Shown here: positions 53,783-63,047 of the stretch, piece after piece | Layout of the letters: each line of letters opens with the position of its first letter | How positions within the stretch are numbered: the stretch's first letter is position 1 | Assembly (NCBI RefSeq): GCF_022662195.1 | Contig: NZ_JAKMCS010000013.1 | Coordinates: 37,423-101,422, forward strand | DNA: 64,000 nucleotides | Origin: Aestuariivivens insulae | GTDB taxonomy: Bacteria; Bacteroidota; Bacteroidia; Flavobacteriales; Flavobacteriaceae | Direction of reading: 5' to 3' | Translations under genes and position numbers: made by a program | The notes under the pieces: generated by a model | The model's input: only the letters and a program-made list of their open reading frames with translations | Database searches by the model: none | What the model was told of the DNA's origin: nothing

Positions 53783-54961
53783 TTGAATAAATCTATTTTA
53801 AATACTGAAATTCAAGGATTTATAAATGATAATTTAAATTCTGATATTACTGAATTGCTTTTGAAGGGTATTCCTTTTAAAACAATAGACGCCAAAGTGA
53901 TTATAGAACAAATTGAAGCCAAAAAGCGAAGTGAAAAAAAGCTTCCCACATGGTTTTATGGCGATGGCATTTATTATCCCAACAAACTTAATATTGAGCA
54001 AACCTCTTCTGAAGTTACTGCAAAATACAAGTCTACCCTTATTGAAGGCGATTCAATAATAGACCTTACCGGTGGTTTTGGTGTGGACAGCTTCTTTTTT
54101 GCCAAACGTTTTAACAAGGTCTTACATTGCGAATTAGATAAAGATCTTTCTAATATTGTAAACCATAATTACGAACAATTAGGCGTAAAGAACATTGAAA
54201 CTATTGCATTTAACGGTATTGATTATTTAGAAACCTCCACAAAACATTTTGACTGGATTTATGTAGATCCTTCACGTAGGCACGATTCCAAAGGAAAAGT
54301 CTTCTTTTTAAACGATTGTTTGCCCAATATCCCGAAACACTTGGATTTACTCTTCGAACATACCAAAAACATCATGATCAAAACGTCGCCCCTGCTTGAT
54401 TTAACGATTGGTATTAATGAATTGAAGTATGTCAAGACCATTCATGTTGTGGCGGTAAACAATGAGGTTAAAGAATTACTTTGGAGTTTGGAACATGGTT
54501 TTGATAAAGCCATTACTGTTGAAACCATCAACCTTAAAAAACAAGGTCAAGACCAGTACGGTTTTTTGCTTGAAAACGAAAACCCCGATGGCACAAAATA
54601 CAGTATACCCCTTACCTATTTATACGAACCCAATAGTGCTATTTTGAAAGCAGGTGGTTTTTATAGTATTTCAAAGCAATTAAACGTTTTAAAACTACAT
54701 CAACATTCACACTTATACACCAGTGATACTCGTATTGATTTCCCGGGAAGGGTCTTTAAAATTGAAACTGTTTTACCTTATAATAAAAAAGCATTTAAAA
54801 AAACAGGTATAACCAAAGCCAATGTTACCACCAGAAACTTTCCTGAGCCCGTGTCCCTAATCAGAAAAAAATTAAATATAAAAGACGGTGGCGATGACTA
54901 CCTGTTTTTTACTACCAACTTGGAAGGCCAAAAAATAATGATAAGGGCTAGCAAAGTTTAA
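53783..54961 (+). CDS. Class I SAM-dependent methyltransferase with THUMP-like C-terminal domain
   Basis: 392 residues from TTG 53783, 7 bp after the AI-2E gene. SAM motif SIIDLTGGFGVDSFFFAKRF, catalytic-type DWIYVDPSRRHDSKGKVFF, and a C-terminal THUMP-like part (FPEPVSLIRKKLNIKDGGDD, YLFFTTNLEGQKIMIRASK). Likely an RNA modification enzyme; the target is unknown. Confidence 0.88.
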   Translation: MNKSILNTEIQGFINDNLNSDITELLLKGIPFKTIDAKVIIEQIEAKKRSEKKLPTWFYGDGIYYPNKLNIEQTSSEVTAKYKSTLIEGDSIIDLTGGFGVDSFFFAKRFNKVLHCELDKDLSNIVNHNYEQLGVKNIETIAFNGIDYLETSTKHFDWIYVDPSRRHDSKGKVFFLNDCLPNIPKHLDLLFEHTKNIMIKTSPLLDLTIGINELKYVKTIHVVAVNNEVKELLWSLEHGFDKAITVETINLKKQGQDQYGFLLENENPDGTKYSIPLTYLYEPNSAILKAGGFYSISKQLNVLKLHQHSHLYTSDTRIDFPGRVFKIETVLPYNKKAFKKTGITKANVTTRNFPEPVSLIRKKLNIKDGGDDYLFFTTNLEGQKIMIRASKV

Positions 54962-54992
54962 GATAAGGATTTATCTAAATTTTAGGCATAAA

Positions 54993-55017
54993 AAAAGCGT
55001 TCCAAAAGAACGCTTTT
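54993..55017. terminator. Bidirectional rho-independent terminator
   Basis: AAAGCGTTC-CAAAA-GAACGCTTT, with A/T runs on both sides, between two convergent genes (THUMP-like methyltransferase and YceI). It can serve both strands. Confidence 0.85.
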
Positions 55018-55036
55018 AAATATCAATGAGTGAAAC

Positions 55037-55609
55037 TTAAAACTGTAAGTCCGACACCAAATCGAATTCATCATAAATCGCCTTATCCTTTAAATTGTCA
55101 AAGAAACTAGTGGAACCATACTTTACATTGTATTTAGACCTATCGATCTTTAAAGACGCTGTAGCTTTATTACCGTATACAGACAAATTAAAGTTGATGG
55201 GCTTAGTAATCCCTTTAATGGTTAAATCGCCAGTAACATCATAAGCGTTTTTTCCGCTAGGCTTTACACTTGTAAATACTAATGATGATGTAGGATGGTT
55301 TTCAACACCAAAAAAATCATCCGATTTTAAGTGCCCTTCCAATTTTCCTTGGTACTCGCCTTGGATATCGGTAACAGCAATGGAAGTCATATCTATTACA
55401 AATTCACCGCCAACCAATTTATCTTCTTCAAAAATCAACTCGCCAGATTTAATGACAATAGTACCTTCGTGAGATCCTGTAACCTTATAGCCTTTCCATA
55501 CCACTTGGCTATCTTCTACTTTAACCGCCTTCTTTTCTATTCTTAAACTTGTAAACGAAAATGCCGTAAAAGCAACTAATACTAATGTTATTTTAATTAA
55601 ATTTTTCAT
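55037..55609 (-). CDS. YceI-family periplasmic protein
   Basis: 190 residues. Signal peptide (NLIKITLVLVAFTAFSFT), then the lipocalin-like YceI fold: VEDSQVVWKGYKVTGSHEGT, LVGGEFVIDMTSIAV, HLKSDDFFGVENHPTSSLVF, and ITKPINFNLSVYGNKATASL. YceI proteins bind polyisoprenoid-like lipids. ATG at 55609, with its own spacer on both sides. Confidence 0.95.
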   Translation of the reverse strand: MKNLIKITLVLVAFTAFSFTSLRIEKKAVKVEDSQVVWKGYKVTGSHEGTIVIKSGELIFEEDKLVGGEFVIDMTSIAVTDIQGEYQGKLEGHLKSDDFFGVENHPTSSLVFTSVKPSGKNAYDVTGDLTIKGITKPINFNLSVYGNKATASLKIDRSKYNVKYGSTSFFDNLKDKAIYDEFDLVSDLQF

Positions 55610-55750
55610 TTTTATCCTTTTTGTTTTATTAATTTCTATGCTACAAATATCTATAGGATTAGTGTAAATAAAAATGAACTATATTATAAAATTGTGTTAA
55701 ACTAGTTTAACTTTTCGTTAAAGCGTGCGCCAATGATAGTGATTGTTAGC

Positions 55751-56341
55751 TTAGCCTAAAGCTAACTGGCTCTTAATTTTACTTAAAAATTCTTTGGTAA
55801 TCCCCAAGTAAGACGCCACCATATATTGTGGAATGCGCTGTTCTATTTCGGGATATTGTTCTTTAAAGTACAGATATTGCTCTTTGGCCGTTAAGCTAAA
55901 ATTTCTAACAATTCGTTTTTGGGAGGCTACAAAAGCCCTTTCGATAATAAGTCTAAAAAAACGTTCCAGTTTTGGGATTTCAGCATAAATGGTTTCTATG
56001 GTTTCGTACGGAAACATGACCAATTCGGTATCTTCCAAACATTGAATATTGAAATCGGCTGGGGTTTGTGAAATAAAACTCCCCATGTCTGACGCCCACC
56101 AATCTTCAATAGAAAACATAATAATATGTTCCTGTCCTTCATCATCCATATAAAATGTTTTGGTACAGCCAGAAAGCACGAAACACTCATATTTGCAGAT
56201 ATCGCCCTGCTGAACAATATATTGCCCCTTTAAATACCGTCTAAAGATAATATACGATAACAATGCAGATTCTTCCTCTTTTGTTAGCGGTACATGCTTA
56301 TTTATATAATCTAATAAAGGTTGGGCTTTTTCGGGGTTCAT
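55751..56341 (-). CDS. Crp/Fnr-family transcriptional regulator
   Basis: 196 residues. The cNMP-like roll (IFRRYLKGQYIVQQGDICKY, FVLSGCTKTFYMDDEGQEH) and C-terminal HTH (IPQYMVASYLGITKEFLSKI) are clear. It is the third such regulator in the window, and its ligand is unknown. It stands alone, divergent from the DUF294 gene. Confidence 0.92.
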   Translation of the reverse strand: MNPEKAQPLLDYINKHVPLTKEEESALLSYIIFRRYLKGQYIVQQGDICKYECFVLSGCTKTFYMDDEGQEHIIMFSIEDWWASDMGSFISQTPADFNIQCLEDTELVMFPYETIETIYAEIPKLERFFRLIIERAFVASQKRIVRNFSLTAKEQYLYFKEQYPEIEQRIPQYMVASYLGITKEFLSKIKSQLALG

Positions 56342-56506
56342 GGGCTTTTATTAATTGTAAAAAATCAATTACTAAAGTAATAAATAATAGTTTGTATTCA
56401 CACTATTATCACTTAAAACCCATGGCGTAATTCAATTAAACTTCTATAATATTCATTACTTTTATAACTTGATTTTATTTGACTAAATTACCTTAACAAG
56501 AACTTA

Positions 56507-58426
56507 ATGAGTAATTCTATAGCCGATCGCGTTAGTGATTTTTTAAAGGAATACCCTCCTTTTAACATGCTCCAAAAAGAACAGCTTCTAGAAATAGCAC
56601 TTCAGGTAAATATTATTTACATGGAAAAGGGCGATGTCCTTTATAGAAAAGACGATCATTACACCAATTATTTCTATATGGTTCGCAATGGTTCTGTATG
56701 CCTTTACCACCATAATGTAGACGGGTCATCACGAATGGTAAATATCAATGACGGCGGTGATGTTTTTGGCGTTCGTCCATTAATTAATAAGGAAAACTAT
56801 AAACTTACCGCCATAGCAAACGAAGAGTCCATAGTCTATGCTATTCCTATAAACACTTTTGAAGCGGCCACCAATAACAATCTTAACGTTTATAAATATT
56901 TGGTTACCGCACTGGCATCGAATGCCTACGACCCGTATACCGCTGAAGAAAATTTACGAATTTTTGTGGATTACCTTCCAGACAGCTCACAGGATGTTGT
57001 AAATTTCCAAACCGCCAATTACACTAAAAAACCAATTTATTGCAATGCAGACACAACGCTAAAAGATGCTGCTATTAAAATGAGTAAATTTAAAATAGGC
57101 TGCATTATTGTTGTGGACAAAAACATGCACCCCATAGGCATCATAACCAATAGTGATATAAAAAATAAAATTGCTACCGGACAATATCCTATTAGCACTA
57201 AAGTTGAAAATATCATGTCGGCTCCTGTTATTACTGGAAAAAAGAATTTAACCCTAGCCAATGGCCAACTAAAAATGATAAAACATGGTGTTAACCATTT
57301 GGGGATAACAGAAGACGGAAGCCCTAATTCCAAGCTTGTTGGTGTGCTATCCCATCATGATGTTATCACCACACTTGGAAACAACCCTACCGCCATACTG
57401 AAAGAAATAAAGCGTGCAGAACGCACCAAAAAAATAAGAGCCGCCAGGGTTAAGGCCAATACTTTAATACAGAGTTACTTCAATCAAAATATACCCATAA
57501 CACATATTATTAATGTCATTTCACAAATTAACGATGCAGTAACCATTCGTGCCATTGAGATTGCATTAAAAAAGATGCCTACGCCCCCACCTGTAAAGTT
57601 TTCGTGGCTTGCGTTAGGGAGTCAAGGTAGAAAGGAACAACTGTTGTTTACAGACCAGGATAATGCACTTGTGTTTGAAGATGTGCCCCAAAAACAATAT
57701 GCTGAAACACAGGACTATTTTTTACAATTGTCCAAATTAGTTACCAAAACATTAAATAAAGTAGGGTTTGAATATTGTGAGGCCGATATGATGGCCAGCA
57801 ATCCAGAATGGTGCAAATCCCTATCTGAGTGGAAAACCCAATTCAAGGACTGGATCCTTAATCCCAATGAAAAAGCAGTACTATTATCGTCCATATTTTT
57901 TGATTACAGTCTTGTTTATGGTGATTATACTTTAGAAAAGGAATTAACCAACACCATATACGATTCCCTAGAAAAGACTTCTTTATTCTTTAAATACCTA
58001 TGCAGTGATGCCATAAAAACGCCACCGCCTTTAGGTTTCTTTAAACAGTTTGTTGTAGAGCAAAACGGGGAACATAAAGAATTGTTCAATATTAAGAAAA
58101 GGGCTCTTATGCCGTTAATTGATGCTGCACGATTATTGGTGTTGAGTAAACATGTGAGAGGTATAAACAGTACCTATCAACGTTTTGAAAAAATGGCAGA
58201 ACTTGAGCCCGAAAACAAAGAACTATTCGAATCTTGTGCCTATGCGTTTAAGGCGCTTTTGAAATTCAAGACCAAGCAAGGGTTTTTAAATAGTGATTCT
58301 AACAAATTTATTGATCTGGAAAAGTTGACCAAAGAAGAAAAACTAAAACTTAAACGTTGCTTTAAGCCCTTACAGGGTATTCAAGAATCCCTCAAGTTGC
58401 GGTTCGACATTAAAGCCTTTATTTAA
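56507..58426 (+). CDS. cNMP-binding/CBS/DUF294 nucleotidyltransferase-like protein
   Basis: 639 residues. Order: cNMP-binding domain (about 10-130; MEKGDVLYRKDDHYTNYFYM), two CBS motifs (about 170-300; FKIGCIIVVDKNMHPIGIIT, SAPVITGKKNLTLANGQLK), DUF294 nucleotidyltransferase (about 310-470; LALGSQGRKEQLLFTDQDNA with the GS and D-x-D-like pair), then a helical C-terminal DUF294_C. It is probably a signal-transducing protein, related to GlnD-like transferases. The exonuclease gene follows with no gap (TAA-ATG). Confidence 0.92.
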   Translation: MSNSIADRVSDFLKEYPPFNMLQKEQLLEIALQVNIIYMEKGDVLYRKDDHYTNYFYMVRNGSVCLYHHNVDGSSRMVNINDGGDVFGVRPLINKENYKLTAIANEESIVYAIPINTFEAATNNNLNVYKYLVTALASNAYDPYTAEENLRIFVDYLPDSSQDVVNFQTANYTKKPIYCNADTTLKDAAIKMSKFKIGCIIVVDKNMHPIGIITNSDIKNKIATGQYPISTKVENIMSAPVITGKKNLTLANGQLKMIKHGVNHLGITEDGSPNSKLVGVLSHHDVITTLGNNPTAILKEIKRAERTKKIRAARVKANTLIQSYFNQNIPITHIINVISQINDAVTIRAIEIALKKMPTPPPVKFSWLALGSQGRKEQLLFTDQDNALVFEDVPQKQYAETQDYFLQLSKLVTKTLNKVGFEYCEADMMASNPEWCKSLSEWKTQFKDWILNPNEKAVLLSSIFFDYSLVYGDYTLEKELTNTIYDSLEKTSLFFKYLCSDAIKTPPPLGFFKQFVVEQNGEHKELFNIKKRALMPLIDAARLLVLSKHVRGINSTYQRFEKMAELEPENKELFESCAYAFKALLKFKTKQGFLNSDSNKFIDLEKLTKEEKLKLKRCFKPLQGIQESLKLRFDIKAFI

Positions 58427-59095
58427 ATGAAATTTAATTGGTTTAAGAAAAAATACAAGGATAGCCATCCACAGTTTTGGAAGGATTATATCGATAGCTT
58501 TGATTCTAATCCAAAAGGCACTATACACGACACTCGTTTTATCGCCTTAGATACCGAAACCACGGGATTCAACAAAATAAAAGACCGCATTTTATCGATT
58601 GGTGCGGTGTCCATTGTAAACAAAACTATTGAAGTTAAAAATAGTTTAGAGCTATACTTACACCAGGAAATATTCAACCCCGATTCGGTTAAAATTCATG
58701 GCATATTAAAAACGAAAACGGGCAAAAAATTTTCTGAAATTGAAGCTATCGAGCATTTCCTAAGCTATATCCAAAACACTATTTTAATTGCCCACCATGC
58801 CGCTTTCGATTATGGCATGATCAATCAAATGTTGTTGCGTAATGGTTTGGGGGTATTAAAAAACGAATACATCGACACAGGGGTATTGTTTGCTAAGTCG
58901 AAACACATTATTTATCGTAACAATCTAAAAACACACTACACCTTAGATGATTTGTGTACAGAGTTGAACGTCCCCATTATTGATAGGCATACAGCTACGG
59001 GAGATGCCTTATTGACAGCCATGGTCTATTTAAAAATAGTCTCTCGATTGGACAAGCGCAAAAACCTAAATTGGGAATATTTACTGGAGCGTTAA
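58427..59095 (+). CDS. DnaQ-like 3'-5' exonuclease
   Basis: 222 residues. Exo I FIALDTETTGFNKIKDRILS, Exo II AHHAAFDYGMINQMLLRNG, Exo III DRHTATGDALLTAMVYLKIV, so all DEDDh residues are present. It removes 3' nucleotides from DNA or RNA. It directly follows the DUF294 gene, a pairing also seen in other bacteria, and must be cotranscribed. Confidence 0.94.
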   Translation: MKFNWFKKKYKDSHPQFWKDYIDSFDSNPKGTIHDTRFIALDTETTGFNKIKDRILSIGAVSIVNKTIEVKNSLELYLHQEIFNPDSVKIHGILKTKTGKKFSEIEAIEHFLSYIQNTILIAHHAAFDYGMINQMLLRNGLGVLKNEYIDTGVLFAKSKHIIYRNNLKTHYTLDDLCTELNVPIIDRHTATGDALLTAMVYLKIVSRLDKRKNLNWEYLLER

Positions 59096-59101
59096 CATCT
59101 A

Positions 59102-60145
59102 TTATTCAGCATCTAAATAGTCAGCTGTGCCATCATTATCAGTATCTGTAAATATCACAGAATTCCCTGTATAAGTACCGTTACTTTCTTTAACAATTTT
59201 AATCAATACCTCATTAGGTGCTAAGGACAATGATTCAACTTCCTCTCTTGTAGCATACCCCATTCCGTCATTATCATAGGTTTTGGTTTCAATCTCATCA
59301 ATCGTTAAAATACCATCACCATCGTCGTCATTATCAAAATAATCTGGTATAGAATCGCCATCTGTATCATCATCAGTATCATCAGTTAAATCTTTAGCAT
59401 TAACTGTAAACTCACCATCCCCATTTAAATCTTCAAGATAAGATGGTATACCATCACTGTCATGGTCCTTTTCAAAAGCCTGTAATAATTCAAACTTAAA
59501 AATAAGCGGCGAATAGGCTGGAATACCTCCTTGAGAAGATCCAAAATATGCTAAGCCTGAAGGTAAAAACATGACTCCTAACCCTGTGTTTTTGTAATCA
59601 ACTGTACCATCACCTACTTCAGCAAAGGATTCAGCAACATTAAATGTAGGGACTACTTTTCTCCAACCAGGTATAAGGTTAACCAAATCAAAATCAACTG
59701 GAGTGCTGGCACCATCAAAAACACTACCATCAAATAAAAAGCCTTCATACAATAACCTAGCTGTATCAGCAAATGTAGGAGACTCTATTCCACCGCCTTG
59801 GTTTAACCTTAAAATGTAAAATTGATAATCGGTATCGGCATAAACCACATCCTTGGTTTCTACAACGTCCATTAAAATGGTATGTCCGTCGGGTAAGGTT
59901 TCACCATCTTCTAATTTGGTGATCACTATATCTGTAATACTTGGATCTTCCAACCCAGCCAATACTTCAGAATTATAATAATGGTTGTTTAAATATTTAA
60001 CCAGAGAATCGTTATCCGCTTTCTGTTGTTCGATACGATCCCTTAGTTCTACAGGTGTTGGCTCATCTGCCTTGTCATCTTTTTTACAAGATACAATACT
60101 TAATAAAATGCATAAAACAACTAAACCAAACTTTTCTATTTTCAT
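59102..60145 (-). CDS. FKBP-type peptidyl-prolyl isomerase lipoprotein with acidic Ca2+-binding repeats
   Basis: 347 residues. Lipobox signal (IEKFGLVVLCILLSIVSC). The FKBP domain spans about residues 105-220 (LLYEGFLFDGSVFDGASTPV, LIPGWRKVVPTFNVAESFA, GVMFLPSGLAYFGSSQGGIP). From about 223 the protein is Asp-rich with DHDSDGIPSYLEDLNGDGEF and DDDTDGDSIPDYFDNDDDGD, thrombospondin type 3-like Ca2+ sites. Likely a periplasmic or surface folding factor. It ends 6 bp before the convergent exonuclease stop. Confidence 0.93.
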   Translation of the reverse strand: MKIEKFGLVVLCILLSIVSCKKDDKADEPTPVELRDRIEQQKADNDSLVKYLNNHYYNSEVLAGLEDPSITDIVITKLEDGETLPDGHTILMDVVETKDVVYADTDYQFYILRLNQGGGIESPTFADTARLLYEGFLFDGSVFDGASTPVDFDLVNLIPGWRKVVPTFNVAESFAEVGDGTVDYKNTGLGVMFLPSGLAYFGSSQGGIPAYSPLIFKFELLQAFEKDHDSDGIPSYLEDLNGDGEFTVNAKDLTDDTDDDTDGDSIPDYFDNDDDGDGILTIDEIETKTYDNDGMGYATREEVESLSLAPNEVLIKIVKESNGTYTGNSVIFTDTDNDGTADYLDAE

Positions 60146-60300
60146 GTGTTATTTTTTCAGTAGTAAAAAAGAAACGATTCTAAATAAAACAATATTTATT
60201 TTATTTACGACTGTTTCATAATTATTATTTTTGAGGCGCAAGATACAATTTAAATATAATTTTGCACAAGAACATTAACGTAGTTTTTAGATTAAACAGT

Positions 60301-60672
60301 ATGCGTATTGATAAGTATTTATGGTGTGTTAGGTATTTTAAAACGAGATCGTTGGCTACTACGGCCTGTAAAAAAGGACAAGTAAAGGTAAACCAAGAGG
60401 TTGCTAAACCTAGTAGGGATGTTTATGCGCAAGACCAGATAGAAGTCCGTAAAAACCAAATAAACTATACATTTACCATTAACGATGTACCCGAAAGTAG
60501 GGTTGGTGCGAAACTCGTAGATATTTATAGAACAGATACAACCCCTAAGGAAGCCTTTGAAGCGCAAGAGTTATTGCAATACGCCAAAAATTATTATCGT
60601 AAAAAAGGTGTGGGCCGTCCTACAAAAAAAGATAGAAGGGATATTGATGATTTTACTGAAGAAAATGAGTAA
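60301..60672 (+). CDS. S4-domain RNA-binding protein (Hsp15-like)
   Basis: 123 residues from ATG 60301; a frame opening at 60262 adds 13 unlikely residues. The S4 fold is MRIDKYLWCVRYFKTRSLAT, TACKKGQVKVNQEVAKPSRD. The basic tail NYYRKKGVGRPTKKDRRDID matches Hsp15-type proteins that bind free 50S subunits carrying nascent chains. It precedes the phosphoribosyltransferase by 28 bp. Confidence 0.94.
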   Translation: MRIDKYLWCVRYFKTRSLATTACKKGQVKVNQEVAKPSRDVYAQDQIEVRKNQINYTFTINDVPESRVGAKLVDIYRTDTTPKEAFEAQELLQYAKNYYRKKGVGRPTKKDRRDIDDFTEENE

Positions 60673-60700
60673 TTTTATACTTTAATTTAACGGCACTTGT

Positions 60701-61204
60701 ATGACAATTAAAAATAACGTGATTTTAGCCCACGAGGATATCAATAATAAAATTAGAAGAATAGCTTATCAAATTTACGAAAGTAATATTGATGAAAGTG
60801 AAATTATAATTGCCGGTATAGCTAACAACGGTATTTTATTGGCTAAAAAATTAAGGGATACGCTTAAAAACATTTCTGAAATAAACCCGATACTCTGTGA
60901 GGTCTATATCGATAAAAAAAATCCGAGGGCCGAAATTAAAACCTCGATCCCTACTTCAGAATATATTAATAAGTCCCTTGTTTTGGTTGATGATGTATTA
61001 AACTCAGGTTCTACGCTAATCTATGGCGTGAAGCATTTTTTGGATGTGCCCTTAAAGCAGTTTAAGACTGCAGTTTTAGTTAATAGAAATCATAAGCAAT
61101 ACCCAGTAAAAGCCGATTTTAAAGGTATTTCTTTGTCCACATCATTGCACGAACATGTTGAAGTGGTCCTTGAAGGTAATAACTATGAGGTTGTTTTAGA
61201 ATAA
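60701..61204 (+). CDS. Phosphoribosyltransferase-family protein (PyrR-like)
   Basis: 167 residues. The PRPP-binding motif KSLVLVDDVLNSGSTLIYGV is clear, with GIANNGILLAKKLRDTL near the N-terminus and a C-terminal LSTSLHEHVEVVLEGN. It resembles PyrR or other type I phosphoribosyltransferases, but no pyrimidine gene is adjacent, so the substrate base is not assigned. Its stop overlaps the convergent aroK by 9 bp. Confidence 0.9.
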   Translation: MTIKNNVILAHEDINNKIRRIAYQIYESNIDESEIIIAGIANNGILLAKKLRDTLKNISEINPILCEVYIDKKNPRAEIKTSIPTSEYINKSLVLVDDVLNSGSTLIYGVKHFLDVPLKQFKTAVLVNRNHKQYPVKADFKGISLSTSLHEHVEVVLEGNNYEVVLE

Positions 61205-61717
61205 ACCTGAAATTAGCTCTTCAACAATATCAGTTTCTTTCTTATTATCTGTTGTAAGCACAGTATGCGCCTTAGCGTAAAACGGTGAACGTTCGAATAG
61301 GTGCTTGCCAATAAACTCCATAAGCAAATCATCGGTCTCTATATGGGCTATTAATGGGCGCTTGCTTTTCTCTGTTTTTAACCTTTTGGCCAGCGCCTTA
61401 ATAGATGCTTTTAAATAGATGCTTTTTACATCTTCTGCATCTAAAATCATATCCATATTATTTCCAAAACAGGGTGTCCCTCCTCCTAAGGATAGTACAA
61501 TATTGTTTTTGGACTCCAATAACGCTTTTAAATAATGGGTTTCTTGCTTTCTAAAATATATTTCCCCTTTGGTTTTAAAGATATCTGATACCGTTTTGTT
61601 TTCAGAAGCTTCTATATAATCGTCCAAATCGATAAAATTATAGTTTAATTTTTCTGCCAACATTTTTCCTAAAGTGGACTTTCCCGAAGCCATATAGCCA
61701 ATTAAAACAATTATCAT
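61196..61717 (-). CDS. aroK: Shikimate kinase
   Basis: 173 residues. P-loop GYMASGKSTLGKMLAEKLNY, then DLDDYIEASENKTVSDIF with the substrate Asp, GEIYFRKQETHYLKAL and LSLGGGTPCF, and the lid region (KSKRPLIAHIETDDLLMEFI). It phosphorylates shikimate at O3 in chorismate synthesis. ATG at 61717. No other aromatic genes adjacent. Confidence 0.95.
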   Translation of the reverse strand: MIIVLIGYMASGKSTLGKMLAEKLNYNFIDLDDYIEASENKTVSDIFKTKGEIYFRKQETHYLKALLESKNNIVLSLGGGTPCFGNNMDMILDAEDVKSIYLKASIKALAKRLKTEKSKRPLIAHIETDDLLMEFIGKHLFERSPFYAKAHTVLTTDNKKETDIVEELISGLF

Positions 61718-61793
61718 TTTACCCTTATAAATTGATTATTAAAAACATAGAATAAAGCGATGCAAAAAAACAAAAATTTATTTAAAAAAAGCA

Positions 61794-61823
61794 TTGTTTT
61801 ATTAATTAAACATTATATATTTG
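61794..61823 (+). promoter_or_regulatory. Bacteroidota-type promoter of tRNA-Lys
   Basis: TTG (61794-61796) and TATATTTG (61816-61823), spaced by 19 bp, match the consensus closely. The tRNA begins 32 bp after the -7 box, leaving a short 5' leader for RNase P. Confidence 0.85.
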
Positions 61824-61854
61824 CACCCGCATTACAGAAGGTAACGCACTTACA

Positions 61855-61927
61855 GACCGGGTAGCTCAGTTGGTAGAGCATCTCCCTTTTAAGGAGAGGG
61901 TCCTGGGTTCGAGCCCCAGCCCGGTCA
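61855..61927 (+). tRNA. tRNA-Lys (anticodon TTT)
   Basis: 73 nt. Acceptor arms GACCGGG and CCCGGTC plus discriminator A; D arm GCTC...GAGC; anticodon stem TCTCC/GGAGA with loop CTTTTAA (anticodon TTT); T arm CTGGG-TTCGAGC-CCCAG. No encoded CCA. A promoter lies upstream and a strong terminator 24 bp downstream, so it is a single-gene transcript. Confidence 0.98.
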
Positions 61928-61950
61928 CTGATAAGGATATCAATAAAAAT

Positions 61951-61986
61951 CAAAACCTTGCTAATTATATGATTAGCAAGGTTTTG
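61951..61986 (+). terminator. Strong hairpin terminator after tRNA-Lys
   Basis: A perfect 15-bp stem (61951-61965 with 61972-61986), loop TATATG. The run after it is TGGTTTTTAG, so a U-rich tract is present but interrupted. Confidence 0.8.
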
Positions 61987-62054
61987 TGGTTTTTAGACCA
62001 TCATTTTTTTTGATATGATTTGGTTTTAAAAGGGATCATGCCCAAATGTTGTGT

Positions 62055-63047
62055 TTAAGCATAAATTTGAGTTAATCTAAAGAGGAAGAACTCTACACTT
62101 TTAACCCCTCTATACTGAGCCCTAAAGGCTTTGATCTTGGCATTAAATGATTCGGCCGATGCGTTGGTACTTCTATTGATAAAATAGTTCAAGATAGACC
62201 TATAGTTTAGAGTTATTGTATTTGCAATGGTATTAAAAGCCTTAAAACCAGTTTGTTCGACGTCTTTATGCCAATGGGCCAGTTTTGTGTAAGCCGTTTG
62301 TATGGAGGTGGCGGTATTAAATATATTTCTAATGCTCTGTACCAGGCTATATGCCTTTTTAATATCCGGGTATTGCCCAAATAGGATTTTAGCCCTTTGA
62401 TATTGGTTTTGTGTCCAGTTATTGGGTGCTTTGTAGAGCAGATACCTGCTTCTTGCCAGGAGTTGCCTTGGGGTATCCCCATTGTTAAATGTTTCAGGGC
62501 TGAATTGGGCTTGTTTGAGCTTGGCCTGTTTGATTTGCTCATTCTCTAGGTCTATGGCCTCCCATCGATGTTTTATCCTGATGTCCTGCAAGGCTTCCAG
62601 GGCGAGCTTTTGTACATGGAACCGGTCTGTGACCTGTATGGCCTTAGGGAAACATTTCTTGGCGATCATCTTCATGGAATTGGCCATGTCCAGAGTGATT
62701 TCTTTGACTTTATCCCTTTTGGATTTAGGGATTTTAAGGAGTTGTTCTATGATAGGTTCCACTTTGGTCCCGGCCATAACAGCAACTATAGCCCCTTTCT
62801 TGCCTCTGGCTTTTTTGTTGGTAATGATGGTATAGAGCTCCCCTTTGGACAGGGCTGTTTCATCAATGGACAGGTACCTTCCCATATTCTCGGGGAAGAC
62901 CAGCCACTGTTTGGCATGTTTCTTGGCTTTCCAATCTTTGAACTCGCTTAGATAATCCCGGTACTGGCGTCCAAGTTTCTTGCCATTGACCCCGTAGAAA
63001 CTGCCAATGGTATGACAGTCGTTAGCCTTAGTACTGACTAAGTGCTT
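62055..63047 (-). CDS. ISAon1-family transposase, DDE part
   Basis: 330 residues if read from the frame boundary at 63047; an ATG at 62885 would give 276. It has SIDETALSKGELYTIITNKK, then KEITLDMANSMKMIAKKCFP, RFHVQKLALEALQDIRIKHR, and the end RSTNASAESFNAKIKAFRAQ, all typical of DDE transposases of the ISL3-like superfamily. The upstream part (SFYGVNGKKLGRQYRDYLS) is in frame without a start codon, so it is probably made as a frameshift product joined to the preceding ORF. Confidence 0.92.
   Translation of the reverse strand, partial: KHLVSTKANDCHTIGSFYGVNGKKLGRQYRDYLSEFKDWKAKKHAKQWLVFPENMGRYLSIDETALSKGELYTIITNKKARGKKGAIVAVMAGTKVEPIIEQLLKIPKSKRDKVKEITLDMANSMKMIAKKCFPKAIQVTDRFHVQKLALEALQDIRIKHRWEAIDLENEQIKQAKLKQAQFSPETFNNGDTPRQLLARSRYLLYKAPNNWTQNQYQRAKILFGQYPDIKKAYSLVQSIRNIFNTATSIQTAYTKLAHWHKDVEQTGFKAFNTIANTITLNYRSILNYFINRSTNASAESFNAKIKAFRAQYRGVKSVEFFLFRLTQIYA

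Noticed and set aside
62568..62951. 127-residue plus-strand ORF inside the ISAon1-like element
   Set aside because: It is antisense to the DDE transposase, whose motifs are clear on the other strand.
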